Source of the DNA: an uncultured Granulicatella sp.
GTDB taxonomy: Bacteria > Bacillota > Bacilli > Lactobacillales > Aerococcaceae
Reading direction: 5' to 3'
DNA length: 5,465 bases
Assembly (NCBI GenBank): GCA_947254045.1
Contig: CAMYBO010000092.1
Coordinates: 1-5,465 of the forward strand
How positions within the stretch are numbered: position 1 is the first letter of the stretch; the number at the start of each line of letters is the position of its first letter. The notes beneath the pieces are model-generated. The model did no database searches. It was not told the DNA's origin and saw only the letters and a program-made list of their open reading frames with translations. A program made the position numbers and the translations under genes. This document shows, in pieces, positions 1 to 5,403 of the stretch.

Positions 1-127
1 AGCATATAGATAGAGCTGCTTTCATTCTTTTTAAATTATTTCAATTAAGTTATATCGAAATGATACAAAAGAACCCTTGAAATATCAACGAAAAAACGAC
101 TTTTCTCTTATGCTAAATAAATATAGT

Positions 128-156
128 TTGTCATTCGCTTTAGCTATAACTATAAT
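128..156 (+). promoter_or_regulatory. Strong rightward sigma-A-type promoter, target unknown
   Basis: The -35 element TTGTCA (128-133, five of six consensus bases) is separated by exactly 17 nt from a perfect -10 TATAAT (151-156). Transcription would begin near 163 and run rightward, towards the convergent rpiA gene. No gene with a ribosome binding site follows on the plus strand. The product could be a short untranslated RNA, or RNA antisense to the rpiA 3' end; alternatively this is a chance match in AT-rich DNA. The match is seen directly; activity is inferred. Confidence 0.5.
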
Positions 157-188
157 AAGTCTATATAAATAAACTATATAAACTTATT
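154..188. repeat. AT-only imperfect palindrome over promoter start site
   Basis: The left arm AATAAGT-C-TATATA (154-167) pairs with the right arm TATATA-A-ACTTATT (175-188). This gives 7 bp, one C/A mismatch (161/181) and 6 bp, around the 7-nt centre AATAAAC (168-174). It overlaps the end of the -10 box at 151-156 and the presumed start site, which is where an operator would sit; as RNA it would be a weak, A/U-rich hairpin with no following T-tract, so a terminator is unlikely. A second, perfect 9-bp inverted repeat (ATATAGTTT 121-129 with AAACTATAT 171-179) shares its right arm. Chance is possible in such AT-rich sequence. Confidence 0.45.
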
Positions 189-276
189 TGTGAATGATAC
201 TGAACATAAAAAAACGATACTTCTCTCATCTCATTGCCACTTTTTTATCCACTCACTCTTTAAGCAAGAGCAAAGC

Positions 277-302
277 AAAAAAGCCTGGTACAAATCCCAG
301 AC
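277..302 (-). terminator. Rho-independent terminator of rpiA
   Basis: On the minus strand a 6-bp stem (GTCTGG, 302-297, with CCAGGC, 288-283, including one G-U pair) encloses an 8-nt loop and is followed at once by six T residues (282-277). It lies 12 nt beyond the rpiA stop codon and closes the rpiA transcript. Read on the plus strand the stem has a C/A mismatch and is followed by a T-rich but interrupted tail, so it may act weakly in the opposite direction too. Confidence 0.8.
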
Positions 303-314
303 TTTATCTCTCTT

Positions 315-989
315 TTATCCTAAAGTTTGCACTTTCACACCATCTGGTGTTCCAATTAAAACTGTTTCTGTCATATTTGTAAATAATCCTTGTTCCACAA
401 CTCCTGTTAGAGCTTTTAATTCTACTCCAAATGTCACAGGATCTTTAATTGGGAATACATCTAAGTCAATAATATAGTTTTGACTATCTGTTAAATATCG
501 TTCTCCATTTTCTAACACTCGGAATTTTGGACGATAGCCTTTTGCTTCGAATTTTTTAAATAATTGTTCTGAACCATAAGGAATCACTTCTACTGGAAGT
601 GGGAAGCGTCCTAAATAATCCACCATTTTAGATTCATCAACAATCCAAATAATACGTTTTGATTGTTCTGCAACAATTTTTTCAAATAATAAGGCACCAC
701 CGCCACCTTTAATTCCTGAAAAATCAGGAGCAATTTCGTCGGCACCATCGACTGTTACATCAATGAAATCTACTTCGTCTACACTCTTCAATGGAATTCC
801 TAACTTCTCAGCTTGTTCTTTTGTACGTTTTGAAGTTGTTACACCAATAATGTCTAATCCTTCTTCTTTTACACGTCTACCAATTTCTTCTACAAAATAA
901 TAAGCTGTAGAACCTGTTCCTAGACCTACGGTCATCCCTGATTCAATATAAGTTGCGGCCTGTTTGCCAACCATCTCTTTCATGTTCAC
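315..989 (-). CDS. rpiA: Ribose-5-phosphate isomerase A
   Basis: Interconverts ribose 5-phosphate and ribulose 5-phosphate in the non-oxidative pentose phosphate pathway; a cytoplasmic enzyme. The phosphate-binding motif GLGTGST is at residues 22-28, VTVDGADEI at 78-86 and KGGGGALLFEK at 94-104. The GTG start at 989 gives MNMKEMVGKQ, the usual N-terminus of Gram-positive RpiA, and puts Asp81, Lys94 and Glu103 at exactly the numbers of the Escherichia coli catalytic residues. GGAGGG (1002-997) lies 7 nt ahead of this GTG. An ATG at 995 is too close to that site, and an in-frame TTG at 1004 lies within it, so both are rejected; the ATG at 983 is possible but more distant from the site. The product is 224 aa, normal for the family. 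It sits 34 nt after the 164-aa gene, has its own promoter inside the end of that gene, and is followed by a terminator. Identity is near certain. Confidence 0.97.
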   Translation of the reverse strand: MNMKEMVGKQAATYIESGMTVGLGTGSTAYYFVEEIGRRVKEEGLDIIGVTTSKRTKEQAEKLGIPLKSVDEVDFIDVTVDGADEIAPDFSGIKGGGGALLFEKIVAEQSKRIIWIVDESKMVDYLGRFPLPVEVIPYGSEQLFKKFEAKGYRPKFRVLENGERYLTDSQNYIIDLDVFPIKDPVTFGVELKALTGVVEQGLFTNMTETVLIGTPDGVKVQTLG

Positions 990-1022
990 ACGCATACCCT
1001 CCAATATGATTTAACTTTATTT

Positions 1023-1053
1023 ATTATAGCATAAATTCTTTTACTCGTTTCAA
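1023..1053 (-). promoter_or_regulatory. Internal promoter for rpiA
   Basis: On the minus strand, an extended -10 element TGCTATAAT (1031-1023, perfect TATAAT with upstream TG) is preceded by TTGAAA (1053-1048) at a spacing of 19 nt. The spacing is longer than the ideal 17, but the extended -10 can compensate. The -10 overlaps the TAA stop of the upstream 164-aa gene (1026-1024). Transcription would start near 1016, giving a leader of about 27 nt with the rpiA ribosome binding site. rpiA could thus be made both from here and by read-through from the upstream gene. Confidence 0.6.
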
Positions 1054-1518
1054 ATCTTCTTGCAATTGTTCATAGATTTGTCGCATTTCTTCAGAAGATA
1101 AACTCAATTCCACTTCAACCGTTTTTGTTTGTTTCTTTTCCTCTTCTTCTTGATAAAGAAAGACTTCTTCTTCATCCAATTGTGCCAAGTCAATTCCAAT
1201 CACTTGAGAAGCCGTTGTTAAAATATTTTCTGGAGCAATGACCCATGTCATTACATACTCGTCTTCTAGTCGTTCTAATAACACTGCTAATCTAGATTGT
1301 TCAAATTCTGAAGAATATTCTTCTCCTTTTTCTATTAAGTTCTTCATCGCTTCCAGACATTCTTCCAATTGTGCTACAGATAATAAGTCTATCACTTCTT
1401 GATAAGCTTCTTCCTGTTGAGAAACTTGTAAGAAAACATCTGTTTGAATTTTGTGTGTTTGAGGTTGGATAGCTAAAAATTTTAATTCAAATATAAAATC
1501 TCTTTCTGCAAGCTTCAT
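1024..1518 (-). CDS. Uncharacterised acidic 164-aa protein
   Basis: I do not recognise this family. The protein is very rich in Glu and Gln, has no signal peptide or membrane segment, and is predicted to be cytoplasmic. The N-terminal part looks alternately beta and helical; residues around 48-85 and the last 30 (a stretch beginning SSEEMRQIYEQLQ) look amphipathic-helical. An acidic block with EEEEKK lies around residues 115-130. The ATG at 1518 is preceded by AGAGG with 7 nt spacing (AAAGAGGTGAGCGC), which supports the start. A near-consensus promoter lies immediately upstream and rpiA follows in the same direction 34 nt later, so the two are probably co-transcribed in part; this does not imply a shared function. 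Codon use resembles that of its neighbours. It is convincing as a gene, with no basis for a function. Confidence 0.85.
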   Translation of the reverse strand: MKLAERDFIFELKFLAIQPQTHKIQTDVFLQVSQQEEAYQEVIDLLSVAQLEECLEAMKNLIEKGEEYSSEFEQSRLAVLLERLEDEYVMTWVIAPENILTTASQVIGIDLAQLDEEEVFLYQEEEEKKQTKTVEVELSLSSEEMRQIYEQLQEDLKRVKEFML

Positions 1519-1553
1519 GCGCTCACCTCTTTCTTCGTTTTATTGCCATATCT

Positions 1554-1582
1554 ATAGTACAAGTTTCTCTTTCATGTTTCAA
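1554..1582 (-). promoter_or_regulatory. Promoter of the 164-aa gene (and rpiA)
   Basis: On the minus strand TTGAAA (1582-1577) is followed after exactly 17 nt by TACTAT (1559-1554). Each hexamer matches the sigma-A consensus at four or five of six positions. The start would lie near 1547, about 30 nt before the ATG at 1518, leaving room for the ribosome binding site. It follows only 11 nt after the exporter operon's terminator, which makes it a clean boundary between two transcription units. Confidence 0.7.
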
Positions 1583-1593
1583 TCATTTCAAAG

Positions 1594-1618
1594 AAAAAAG
1601 GCTGGAGTTTCTCCACCC
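1594..1618 (-). terminator. Rho-independent terminator of the exporter operon
   Basis: On the minus strand GG-G-TGGAG (1618-1611 region) pairs with CTCCA-G-CC (1607-1600) around an AAA loop: 5 bp, one G/G mismatch and 2 bp. Six T residues follow immediately (1599-1594). It begins 7 nt after the permease stop codon (1628-1626), exactly where the four-gene operon ends. The stem is short, so some read-through into the next gene is possible. Confidence 0.7.
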
Positions 1619-1625
1619 CAACCTC

Positions 1626-2849
1626 TTAACGTAATATTTCAATGACATCTTTATTTGCTGCAGATTTAGCAGGAAAAACGCTAAATACAATTCCAATAAA
1701 GACTGATACTCCAACTGTTAAAGCGACTGCTGTCCAGTCGGTGTAAATTTTAAAGGGTAGAAAATTCGAAATGAGCATCGCAATTAACACTCCTGTGACA
1801 TATCCGATAATTCCACCGATAGAAGTAATCATAATTCCTTCTAATAAAAATTGTAATTGAATCGAACCTTTAGTAGCACCCATTGCACGACGAATCCCAA
1901 TTTCTTTTGTCCGTTCAGATACTGAAATATACATCATATTCATCACACCTACACCTGCAATGAATAAAGAAATTCCGGCTACTGCTGAAATGAAATAAGT
2001 TAATCCATCTAACACTTTCCCAATAATATCCATTTGAGCCGCTACGTCAATAAAAGTATATTTACCAGATGTATGTTTTGAACCTACTTCATTCAAATGA
2101 GTTTCTATTTTTTTAGCGACATCTTTTGCGACATAGCCGGGTTTAACAAACACTTTTAGTCCATTCACATTTTCTTCTTTTTTATGGTAATGTTGATGAG
2201 TAGTAGCTGGAATATGGACTGCTTTATAAGGATCGGCACCCGTAAAAACAGCTTGCAACGTATCTACTTTACTGGTTGGCTTTACTCCTTTAATATAGTA
2301 CACTTCTCCATCAATCGTTACCCCATTCCCTAGCGCTTGTTTAGCACTAGAAAATAATAATTCTGCTAAATTTTCATCGATAATCGCTACTTTTTTGTTC
2401 GCGTCAATATCGACTTGGGAGAGATTTTCTCCAACTGTCAAAGACTCTTTTGTTGCAGATTTTTCTAACCCCAGTACAACATGTTCTGTCGATTTCTTTG
2501 TTGGAATCGAAACACCGAAAATATAATGTTGTTCCTTTGTTTCAGGAATTTCTGTTCCCGAAACTCCTTCAATACTTTCTACACCAATACGATCTTGTTT
2601 AGAAAAAGCTTTTTCTACTTTTTGAACAGATTGTGGATTATCGGGTTGATAGAAAAATTGTACAGTAACTTTCCCATTATCTTCTCCGGCTAATCCTGAA
2701 ACAGCCATTTTTTGGAATCCTTTCCCAAGGCTCATAATTGTAATAACCGCTGCAATTCCGATAATAATTCCTAACATGGTTAAAATCGTACGACGAGCAT
2801 TTCCTTTTAAAGAATGCAGAGCGGATCCTAATAACACACTAAATTTCAT
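1626..2849 (-). CDS. MacB-type ABC transporter permease (YknZ-like)
   Basis: Membrane subunit of a type VII (MacB/FtsX-like) ABC transporter, 407 aa from the chosen start. Visible parts: a cytoplasmic N-terminal helix, membrane segment 1 (about 22-41), a large extracellular MacB periplasmic-core-like domain (about 46-280), then three C-terminal segments (about 283-308, 335-360, 372-393). ERTKEIGIRRAMGA (about 312-325) is the conserved cytoplasmic loop that contacts the ATPase, and the protein ends in FPAKSAANKDVIEILR, the usual family terminus. Start: the ATG at 2849 sits behind AAAAGGAGGGG (2867-2857) with 7-9 nt spacing; the ATG at 2873 would put that site inside the coding sequence as Lys-Arg-Arg and has no site of its own. 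The gene overlaps the ATPase by 11 nt. Members of this family use ATP hydrolysis in the cytoplasm to drive conformational change outside rather than moving substrate through a channel. An extracellular His cluster (212-222) is unusual. Substrate unknown. Confidence 0.93.
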   Translation of the reverse strand: MKFSVLLGSALHSLKGNARRTILTMLGIIIGIAAVITIMSLGKGFQKMAVSGLAGEDNGKVTVQFFYQPDNPQSVQKVEKAFSKQDRIGVESIEGVSGTEIPETKEQHYIFGVSIPTKKSTEHVVLGLEKSATKESLTVGENLSQVDIDANKKVAIIDENLAELLFSSAKQALGNGVTIDGEVYYIKGVKPTSKVDTLQAVFTGADPYKAVHIPATTHQHYHKKEENVNGLKVFVKPGYVAKDVAKKIETHLNEVGSKHTSGKYTFIDVAAQMDIIGKVLDGLTYFISAVAGISLFIAGVGVMNMMYISVSERTKEIGIRRAMGATKGSIQLQFLLEGIMITSIGGIIGYVTGVLIAMLISNFLPFKIYTDWTAVALTVGVSVFIGIVFSVFPAKSAANKDVIEILR

Positions 2850-3531
2850 ATGGAATCCCCTCCTTTTGTTCATGAATCACACCATCGATTACATGAATGA
2901 TACGAGAACAATATTTCGTCAAAGTAGGATCGTGCGTTACCATTACAATCGTTACTCCATCTTCACGATTTAAACGATATAAAATATCCATAATACTCGC
3001 AGATGTTTTACTATCTAATGCTCCTGTTGGTTCATCTGCAATAATGAATTTTGGACTATTCACTAATGCACGGGCAATTGCCACTCTTTGTTTTTGACCA
3101 CCAGAAAGATGGCGAGGATATTTTTCTAATTTATCTCCGAGCCCTACTTTTTCTAGTGCTTGTTTTACTTTTGTATGAGTTTGGCGTGGTGTTAATCCAC
3201 GATATAATAAAGGTAGACGAACATTTTCTTCCACGGTTGCTTGTTCAATTAAATTAAAATCTTGAAAAACAAATCCAACAGTAGAATTACGAACTTTGGA
3301 AATTTGATTATCACTCAAATTAGAAACAGATTCATCATTGAAAGAATATTTTCCTTCATATTTCGAATCTAAAAATCCTAATATATTAATGAGAGTCGAT
3401 TTTCCAGAGCCAGAAGGCCCCATTATTCCAACAAATTCACCTTGAGTAATACGAACCGTCACATCATTTAATACATGTAACTGTTCATCTCCAACTTTAT
3501 AATATTTATGAATATGTTCTAATTTAATCAT
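2839..3531 (-). CDS. ABC transporter ATPase, MacB/LolD family (YknY-like)
   Basis: Nucleotide-binding subunit that powers the adjoining permease from the cytoplasmic face; 230 aa, the usual size. All motifs are intact: an A-loop aromatic in HKYYKVGDE (8-16), Walker A GPSGSGKST (38-46), Q-loop Gln90 in VFQDFNL, signature LSGGQ (142-146), Walker B FIIADEP (162-168) with catalytic Glu167, D-loop GALD (170-173) and switch His200 in VTHD. The N-terminal KLEHIHKYYKVGDEQLHVL and EPTGALDS are typical of the LolD/MacB/FtsE-like class rather than of nutrient importers. It starts at ATG 3531, overlapping the adaptor stop by 8 nt, with a weak GGTGA (3542-3538) as ribosome site, so translational coupling is likely. 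The TAG stop lies inside the permease gene. Catalytic competence is clear; the transported substrate is not. Confidence 0.97.
   Translation of the reverse strand: MIKLEHIHKYYKVGDEQLHVLNDVTVRITQGEFVGIMGPSGSGKSTLINILGFLDSKYEGKYSFNDESVSNLSDNQISKVRNSTVGFVFQDFNLIEQATVEENVRLPLLYRGLTPRQTHTKVKQALEKVGLGDKLEKYPRHLSGGQKQRVAIARALVNSPKFIIADEPTGALDSKTSASIMDILYRLNREDGVTIVMVTHDPTLTKYCSRIIHVIDGVIHEQKEGIPYEI
2857..2867 (-). promoter_or_regulatory. Ribosome binding site that fixes the permease start
   Basis: AAAAGGAGGGG lies inside the last codons of the ATPase gene, 7-9 nt ahead of the ATG at 2849. It decides against the upstream in-frame ATG at 2873 and gives the permease its own strong initiation signal in addition to coupling with ATPase translation. 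Confidence 0.8.
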
Positions 3532-4735
3532 GGGACTTCACCGACTCTTCCAATTGTGTAGAAGACACCGCTGCTCCATCTGTAATGTCTGAATCTGGAT
3601 TTGCAATCACTTTATCTCCAATGCTTAATCCTTCTTGAACAATCCATTGGAATCCTTTTTTCACACGTTTGATATTTTTACGTTTAGCTACCCCATTCTC
3701 ATATAAATAAACATATTCTTGTTCTCCATCTTTTTGAATCGCTTGTTCAGTTAATACTAATCCTTTTTGAGGAATTTTGACTTGAACCGTAAAGCCATTT
3801 GGAAGAGAAATTTCTGGTTTTACAATCACATCATAACGAGCAACACCATGGCTTCCACTGCTAGAAGCTGCACTTGGAGAATTTGGTAGAGCTGGAACTG
3901 GACTAGCACCACTTCCGGATGGTTCAGTAGAAACAAATGAAATCGTTCCTTTAATATCTCTATCTTGAGCTTTTACATATACCGTTACAGGAGTTCCTTT
4001 TTCGACTGATTCATAATCATATTCAGAAACTGTTGTTTTTACTTCGCTGTCCTTACTTGTAATTTTAATGAAAGCTAATTGTACATTTGTTTTTCCTTCT
4101 GGATTAATGCTAATGGTTCCTGCAATATCTGCTGTTACACTTGTACTTGTTTTTTTAGAAAGACGTTCGATTTTTGTATTCACATCTTCAATATTATTAT
4201 TCATTTCACGGATGGCTTTTTGAGTTCCCTCGATAGCTTGATCAAAAGCTGTCGTATCCATAGCTCCTACATGAGCTGTTTGATTCACAGTCCCTTGTTG
4301 ATTTTGAGCAGGGACTTCTTTTTCTACCTCTTGTTTTGCTTGAGCTTTACGATTTTTTTGTGTTTCTAATTCTTGATAGAGATGATCACGTTCAGCTACT
4401 AGACGACTTACTTGTCGATTTAAATCGGCAACTTCGTCACTAAGCGTTTCATTATCATATTCAAATAACACATCGCCTGCTTCTACTTCTTGACCATCTG
4501 TTACTTTTACTTGAGAGACTTGCCCTTTTTGAAGGTCTACATGATAGCTTTGCTCTTTAGCAGTCTCTATATTTCCATCTAATACTAAAGGCTCCTGTTC
4601 CGTTAACTCCATAATCGTATAATGGTGTTCTTCTTTCTTTTCAGGAGAGTGTAATTTCAAAAATCCTAATACGATAACGGCAATGGTTCCTAATACCATT
4701 ACGCTAATCATACTCCATTTTAATGTTTTACTCAT
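3524..4735 (-). CDS. HlyD/RND-type membrane-fusion adaptor (MacA/YknX-like)
   Basis: Extracytoplasmic adaptor of the exporter, anchored by one N-terminal membrane helix (about 8-27) with no lipobox Cys. Domains in order, 403 aa: first half of a lipoyl-like (barrel-sandwich) domain, 64-95 (QVKVTDGQEVEAGDVLFEYD); a helical hairpin that should form a coiled coil, about 96-138 and 164-195; the second lipoyl half, about 197-225; a beta-barrel domain, about 228-325; and a C-terminal membrane-proximal-like domain, about 327-392. A Ser/Pro/Gly/Ala-rich linker (272-298) interrupts the barrel. In Gram-positive cells there is no outer-membrane partner, so it probably shapes the outer face of the permease or binds substrate, as YknX does in Bacillus subtilis (family knowledge). 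AAGGAG with 8 nt spacing supports the ATG at 4735; the gene begins 12 nt after the small membrane protein and overlaps the ATPase by 8 nt. Confidence 0.92.
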   Translation of the reverse strand: MSKTLKWSMISVMVLGTIAVIVLGFLKLHSPEKKEEHHYTIMELTEQEPLVLDGNIETAKEQSYHVDLQKGQVSQVKVTDGQEVEAGDVLFEYDNETLSDEVADLNRQVSRLVAERDHLYQELETQKNRKAQAKQEVEKEVPAQNQQGTVNQTAHVGAMDTTAFDQAIEGTQKAIREMNNNIEDVNTKIERLSKKTSTSVTADIAGTISINPEGKTNVQLAFIKITSKDSEVKTTVSEYDYESVEKGTPVTVYVKAQDRDIKGTISFVSTEPSGSGASPVPALPNSPSAASSSGSHGVARYDVIVKPEISLPNGFTVQVKIPQKGLVLTEQAIQKDGEQEYVYLYENGVAKRKNIKRVKKGFQWIVQEGLSIGDKVIANPDSDITDGAAVSSTQLEESVKSHD

Positions 4736-4747
4736 TCATCATTCTCC

Positions 4748-5227
4748 TTAACGTTTCATCACTTCTTGTTCCCATTTTTGGTAGGTTACATATACCCATG
4801 CTAGTAATCCGGCAATAATAGCTGGAACAATATAAGCCGTGAAATCAAATTCTGACGAACTAATGAGTTGACTTACAATTTGTAATATAATTGAAAACAC
4901 ATGAATTCCAATCGCAAAGTTTAATAAATTTTTATCTGGTAATTGTTGTTGCTTCGCACTTTTTCCAATCTTGTGGTATAAAATTGTTGCAAAAATACAT
5001 AGTAATAAATAGATTACAACAATAGCCCCATTCAAACCAATCGTTTCCGTATTAAAAGCTGGATTATTTAATTTTGCTAATTCTGCTTGAGTATTTGGCA
5101 ATAATAATAATATAAGCCCCAATACCACAAAAGCATTCCCAACAATTCCAATAATATTCCACACTTTTAACCCTGTAGAAACTTTTCTTACAACTCCTGC
5201 ATATTGTTCAACTTTTTGTGTATCCAT
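4748..5227 (-). CDS. Small four-helix membrane protein leading the exporter operon
   Basis: A 159-aa integral membrane protein with four clear hydrophobic segments (about 22-43, 64-85, 101-122, 129-149), short charged ends and an extracytoplasmic or cytoplasmic loop of about 20 residues (44-63). I do not recognise its family and see no catalytic motif. GAGGAGG with 8 nt spacing supports the ATG at 5227, and the gene stops 12 nt before the adaptor, so it is the first gene of the operon. In Bacillus subtilis the same place is held by yknW, a four-helix Yip1-family protein that affects assembly of YknXYZ. This protein could play a matching part as an assembly factor or auxiliary subunit, but it is shorter, and I cannot show homology. 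Immunity to an exported or targeting peptide is an alternative. Gene call is firm; function is inferred only from position. Confidence 0.85.
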   Translation of the reverse strand: MDTQKVEQYAGVVRKVSTGLKVWNIIGIVGNAFVVLGLILLLLPNTQAELAKLNNPAFNTETIGLNGAIVVIYLLLCIFATILYHKIGKSAKQQQLPDKNLLNFAIGIHVFSIILQIVSQLISSSEFDFTAYIVPAIIAGLLAWVYVTYQKWEQEVMKR

Positions 5228-5266
5228 GATACATTCCTCCTCAAAACTCTTTTTAAAAAGAATAGG

Positions 5267-5286
5267 TTAGTTACTATTTTAACTAA
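5267..5286. repeat. Perfect inverted repeat, candidate operator
   Basis: TTAGTTA (5267-5273) and TAACTAA (5280-5286) are perfect 7-bp arms separated by 6 nt. The element lies in the leader, just after the TTGACA/TATTTT promoter alternative, where a bound repressor would block initiation or elongation. It resembles dimeric-repressor operators (MarR, TetR or GntR type) in layout, but I do not recognise a known consensus. An RNA hairpin this A/U-rich would be weak. Confidence 0.4.
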
Positions 5287-5341
5287 AAAAATACCCGATA
5301 CTCTTTTTTGTCAATAAGTTTCTTTATTTTTTATTACACTC

Positions 5342-5370
5342 ATTATACACCAGTTGTTTCCGTTTTTATA
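5342..5370 (-). promoter_or_regulatory. Candidate exporter-operon promoter with weak -35
   Basis: A perfect TATAAT (5347-5342) lies 17 nt after TATAAA (5370-5365), which matches only three of six -35 bases. A weak -35 with an upstream repeat (5384-5403, about 50-70 bp before the start site) is the arrangement expected of a promoter that needs an activator. Transcription would start near 5335. Confidence 0.45.
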
Positions 5371-5383
5371 TAGATTTTTCTTG

Positions 5384-5403
5384 TTTAAGCATTCTTAAGC
5401 ATC
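5384..5403. repeat. Tandem 10-bp direct repeat, candidate regulator site
   Basis: TTTAAGCATT (5384-5393) is followed at once by CTTAAGCATC (5394-5403): the 8-bp core TTAAGCAT is repeated exactly one helical turn apart. Tandem half-sites on one face of the helix are typical of OmpR/PhoB-family response regulators (general family knowledge). The site lies 13 nt upstream of the weak -35 of the exporter promoter. The regulator gene is not in the window. Confidence 0.45.

Larger units (their letters stand above)
1..276. other. Intergenic region without a supportable gene
   Basis: This AT-rich stretch lies beyond the rpiA terminator. Frame 3 of the plus strand is open from the window edge to a TGA at 78-80 (25 codons), which could be the tail of a gene entering from the left, but it is too short to support. 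Reading frames starting at 190 (GTG) and 194 (ATG) on the plus strand have no ribosome binding site and run through the rpiA terminator into the antisense of rpiA, so they are not called. The identifiable content is a rightward promoter and an overlapping hairpin, listed separately. Confidence 0.6.

Noticed and set aside
3..80. Open plus-strand frame of 25 codons ending in TGA at the left edge, possibly the tail of a gene or transposase
   Set aside because: Too short to tell from chance in AT-rich DNA, with no recognisable motif; bases to the left would decide it.
256..270. Small inverted repeat CTCTT-TAAGC-AAGAG
   Set aside because: Only 5 bp, with no T-tract on either side; the adjacent 277-302 element is the better terminator.
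190..477. Plus-strand 95-codon frame (and the 62-codon frame at 194-382) after the orphan promoter
   Set aside because: Neither has a ribosome binding site; both run through the rpiA terminator and antisense through the rpiA coding region, and neither product looks like a real protein.
2481..3257. Plus-strand frames opposite the permease and ATPase genes (for example 2481-2693, 2776-2973, 2897-3097, 3051-3257)
   Set aside because: Shadows of well-supported minus-strand genes with complete family motifs; no ribosome sites and no plausible products.
4079..4369. Plus-strand 96-codon Cys/Phe-rich frame opposite the adaptor
   Set aside because: Antisense shadow of the Gln/Lys/Glu-rich coiled-coil codons of the adaptor, without a ribosome site.
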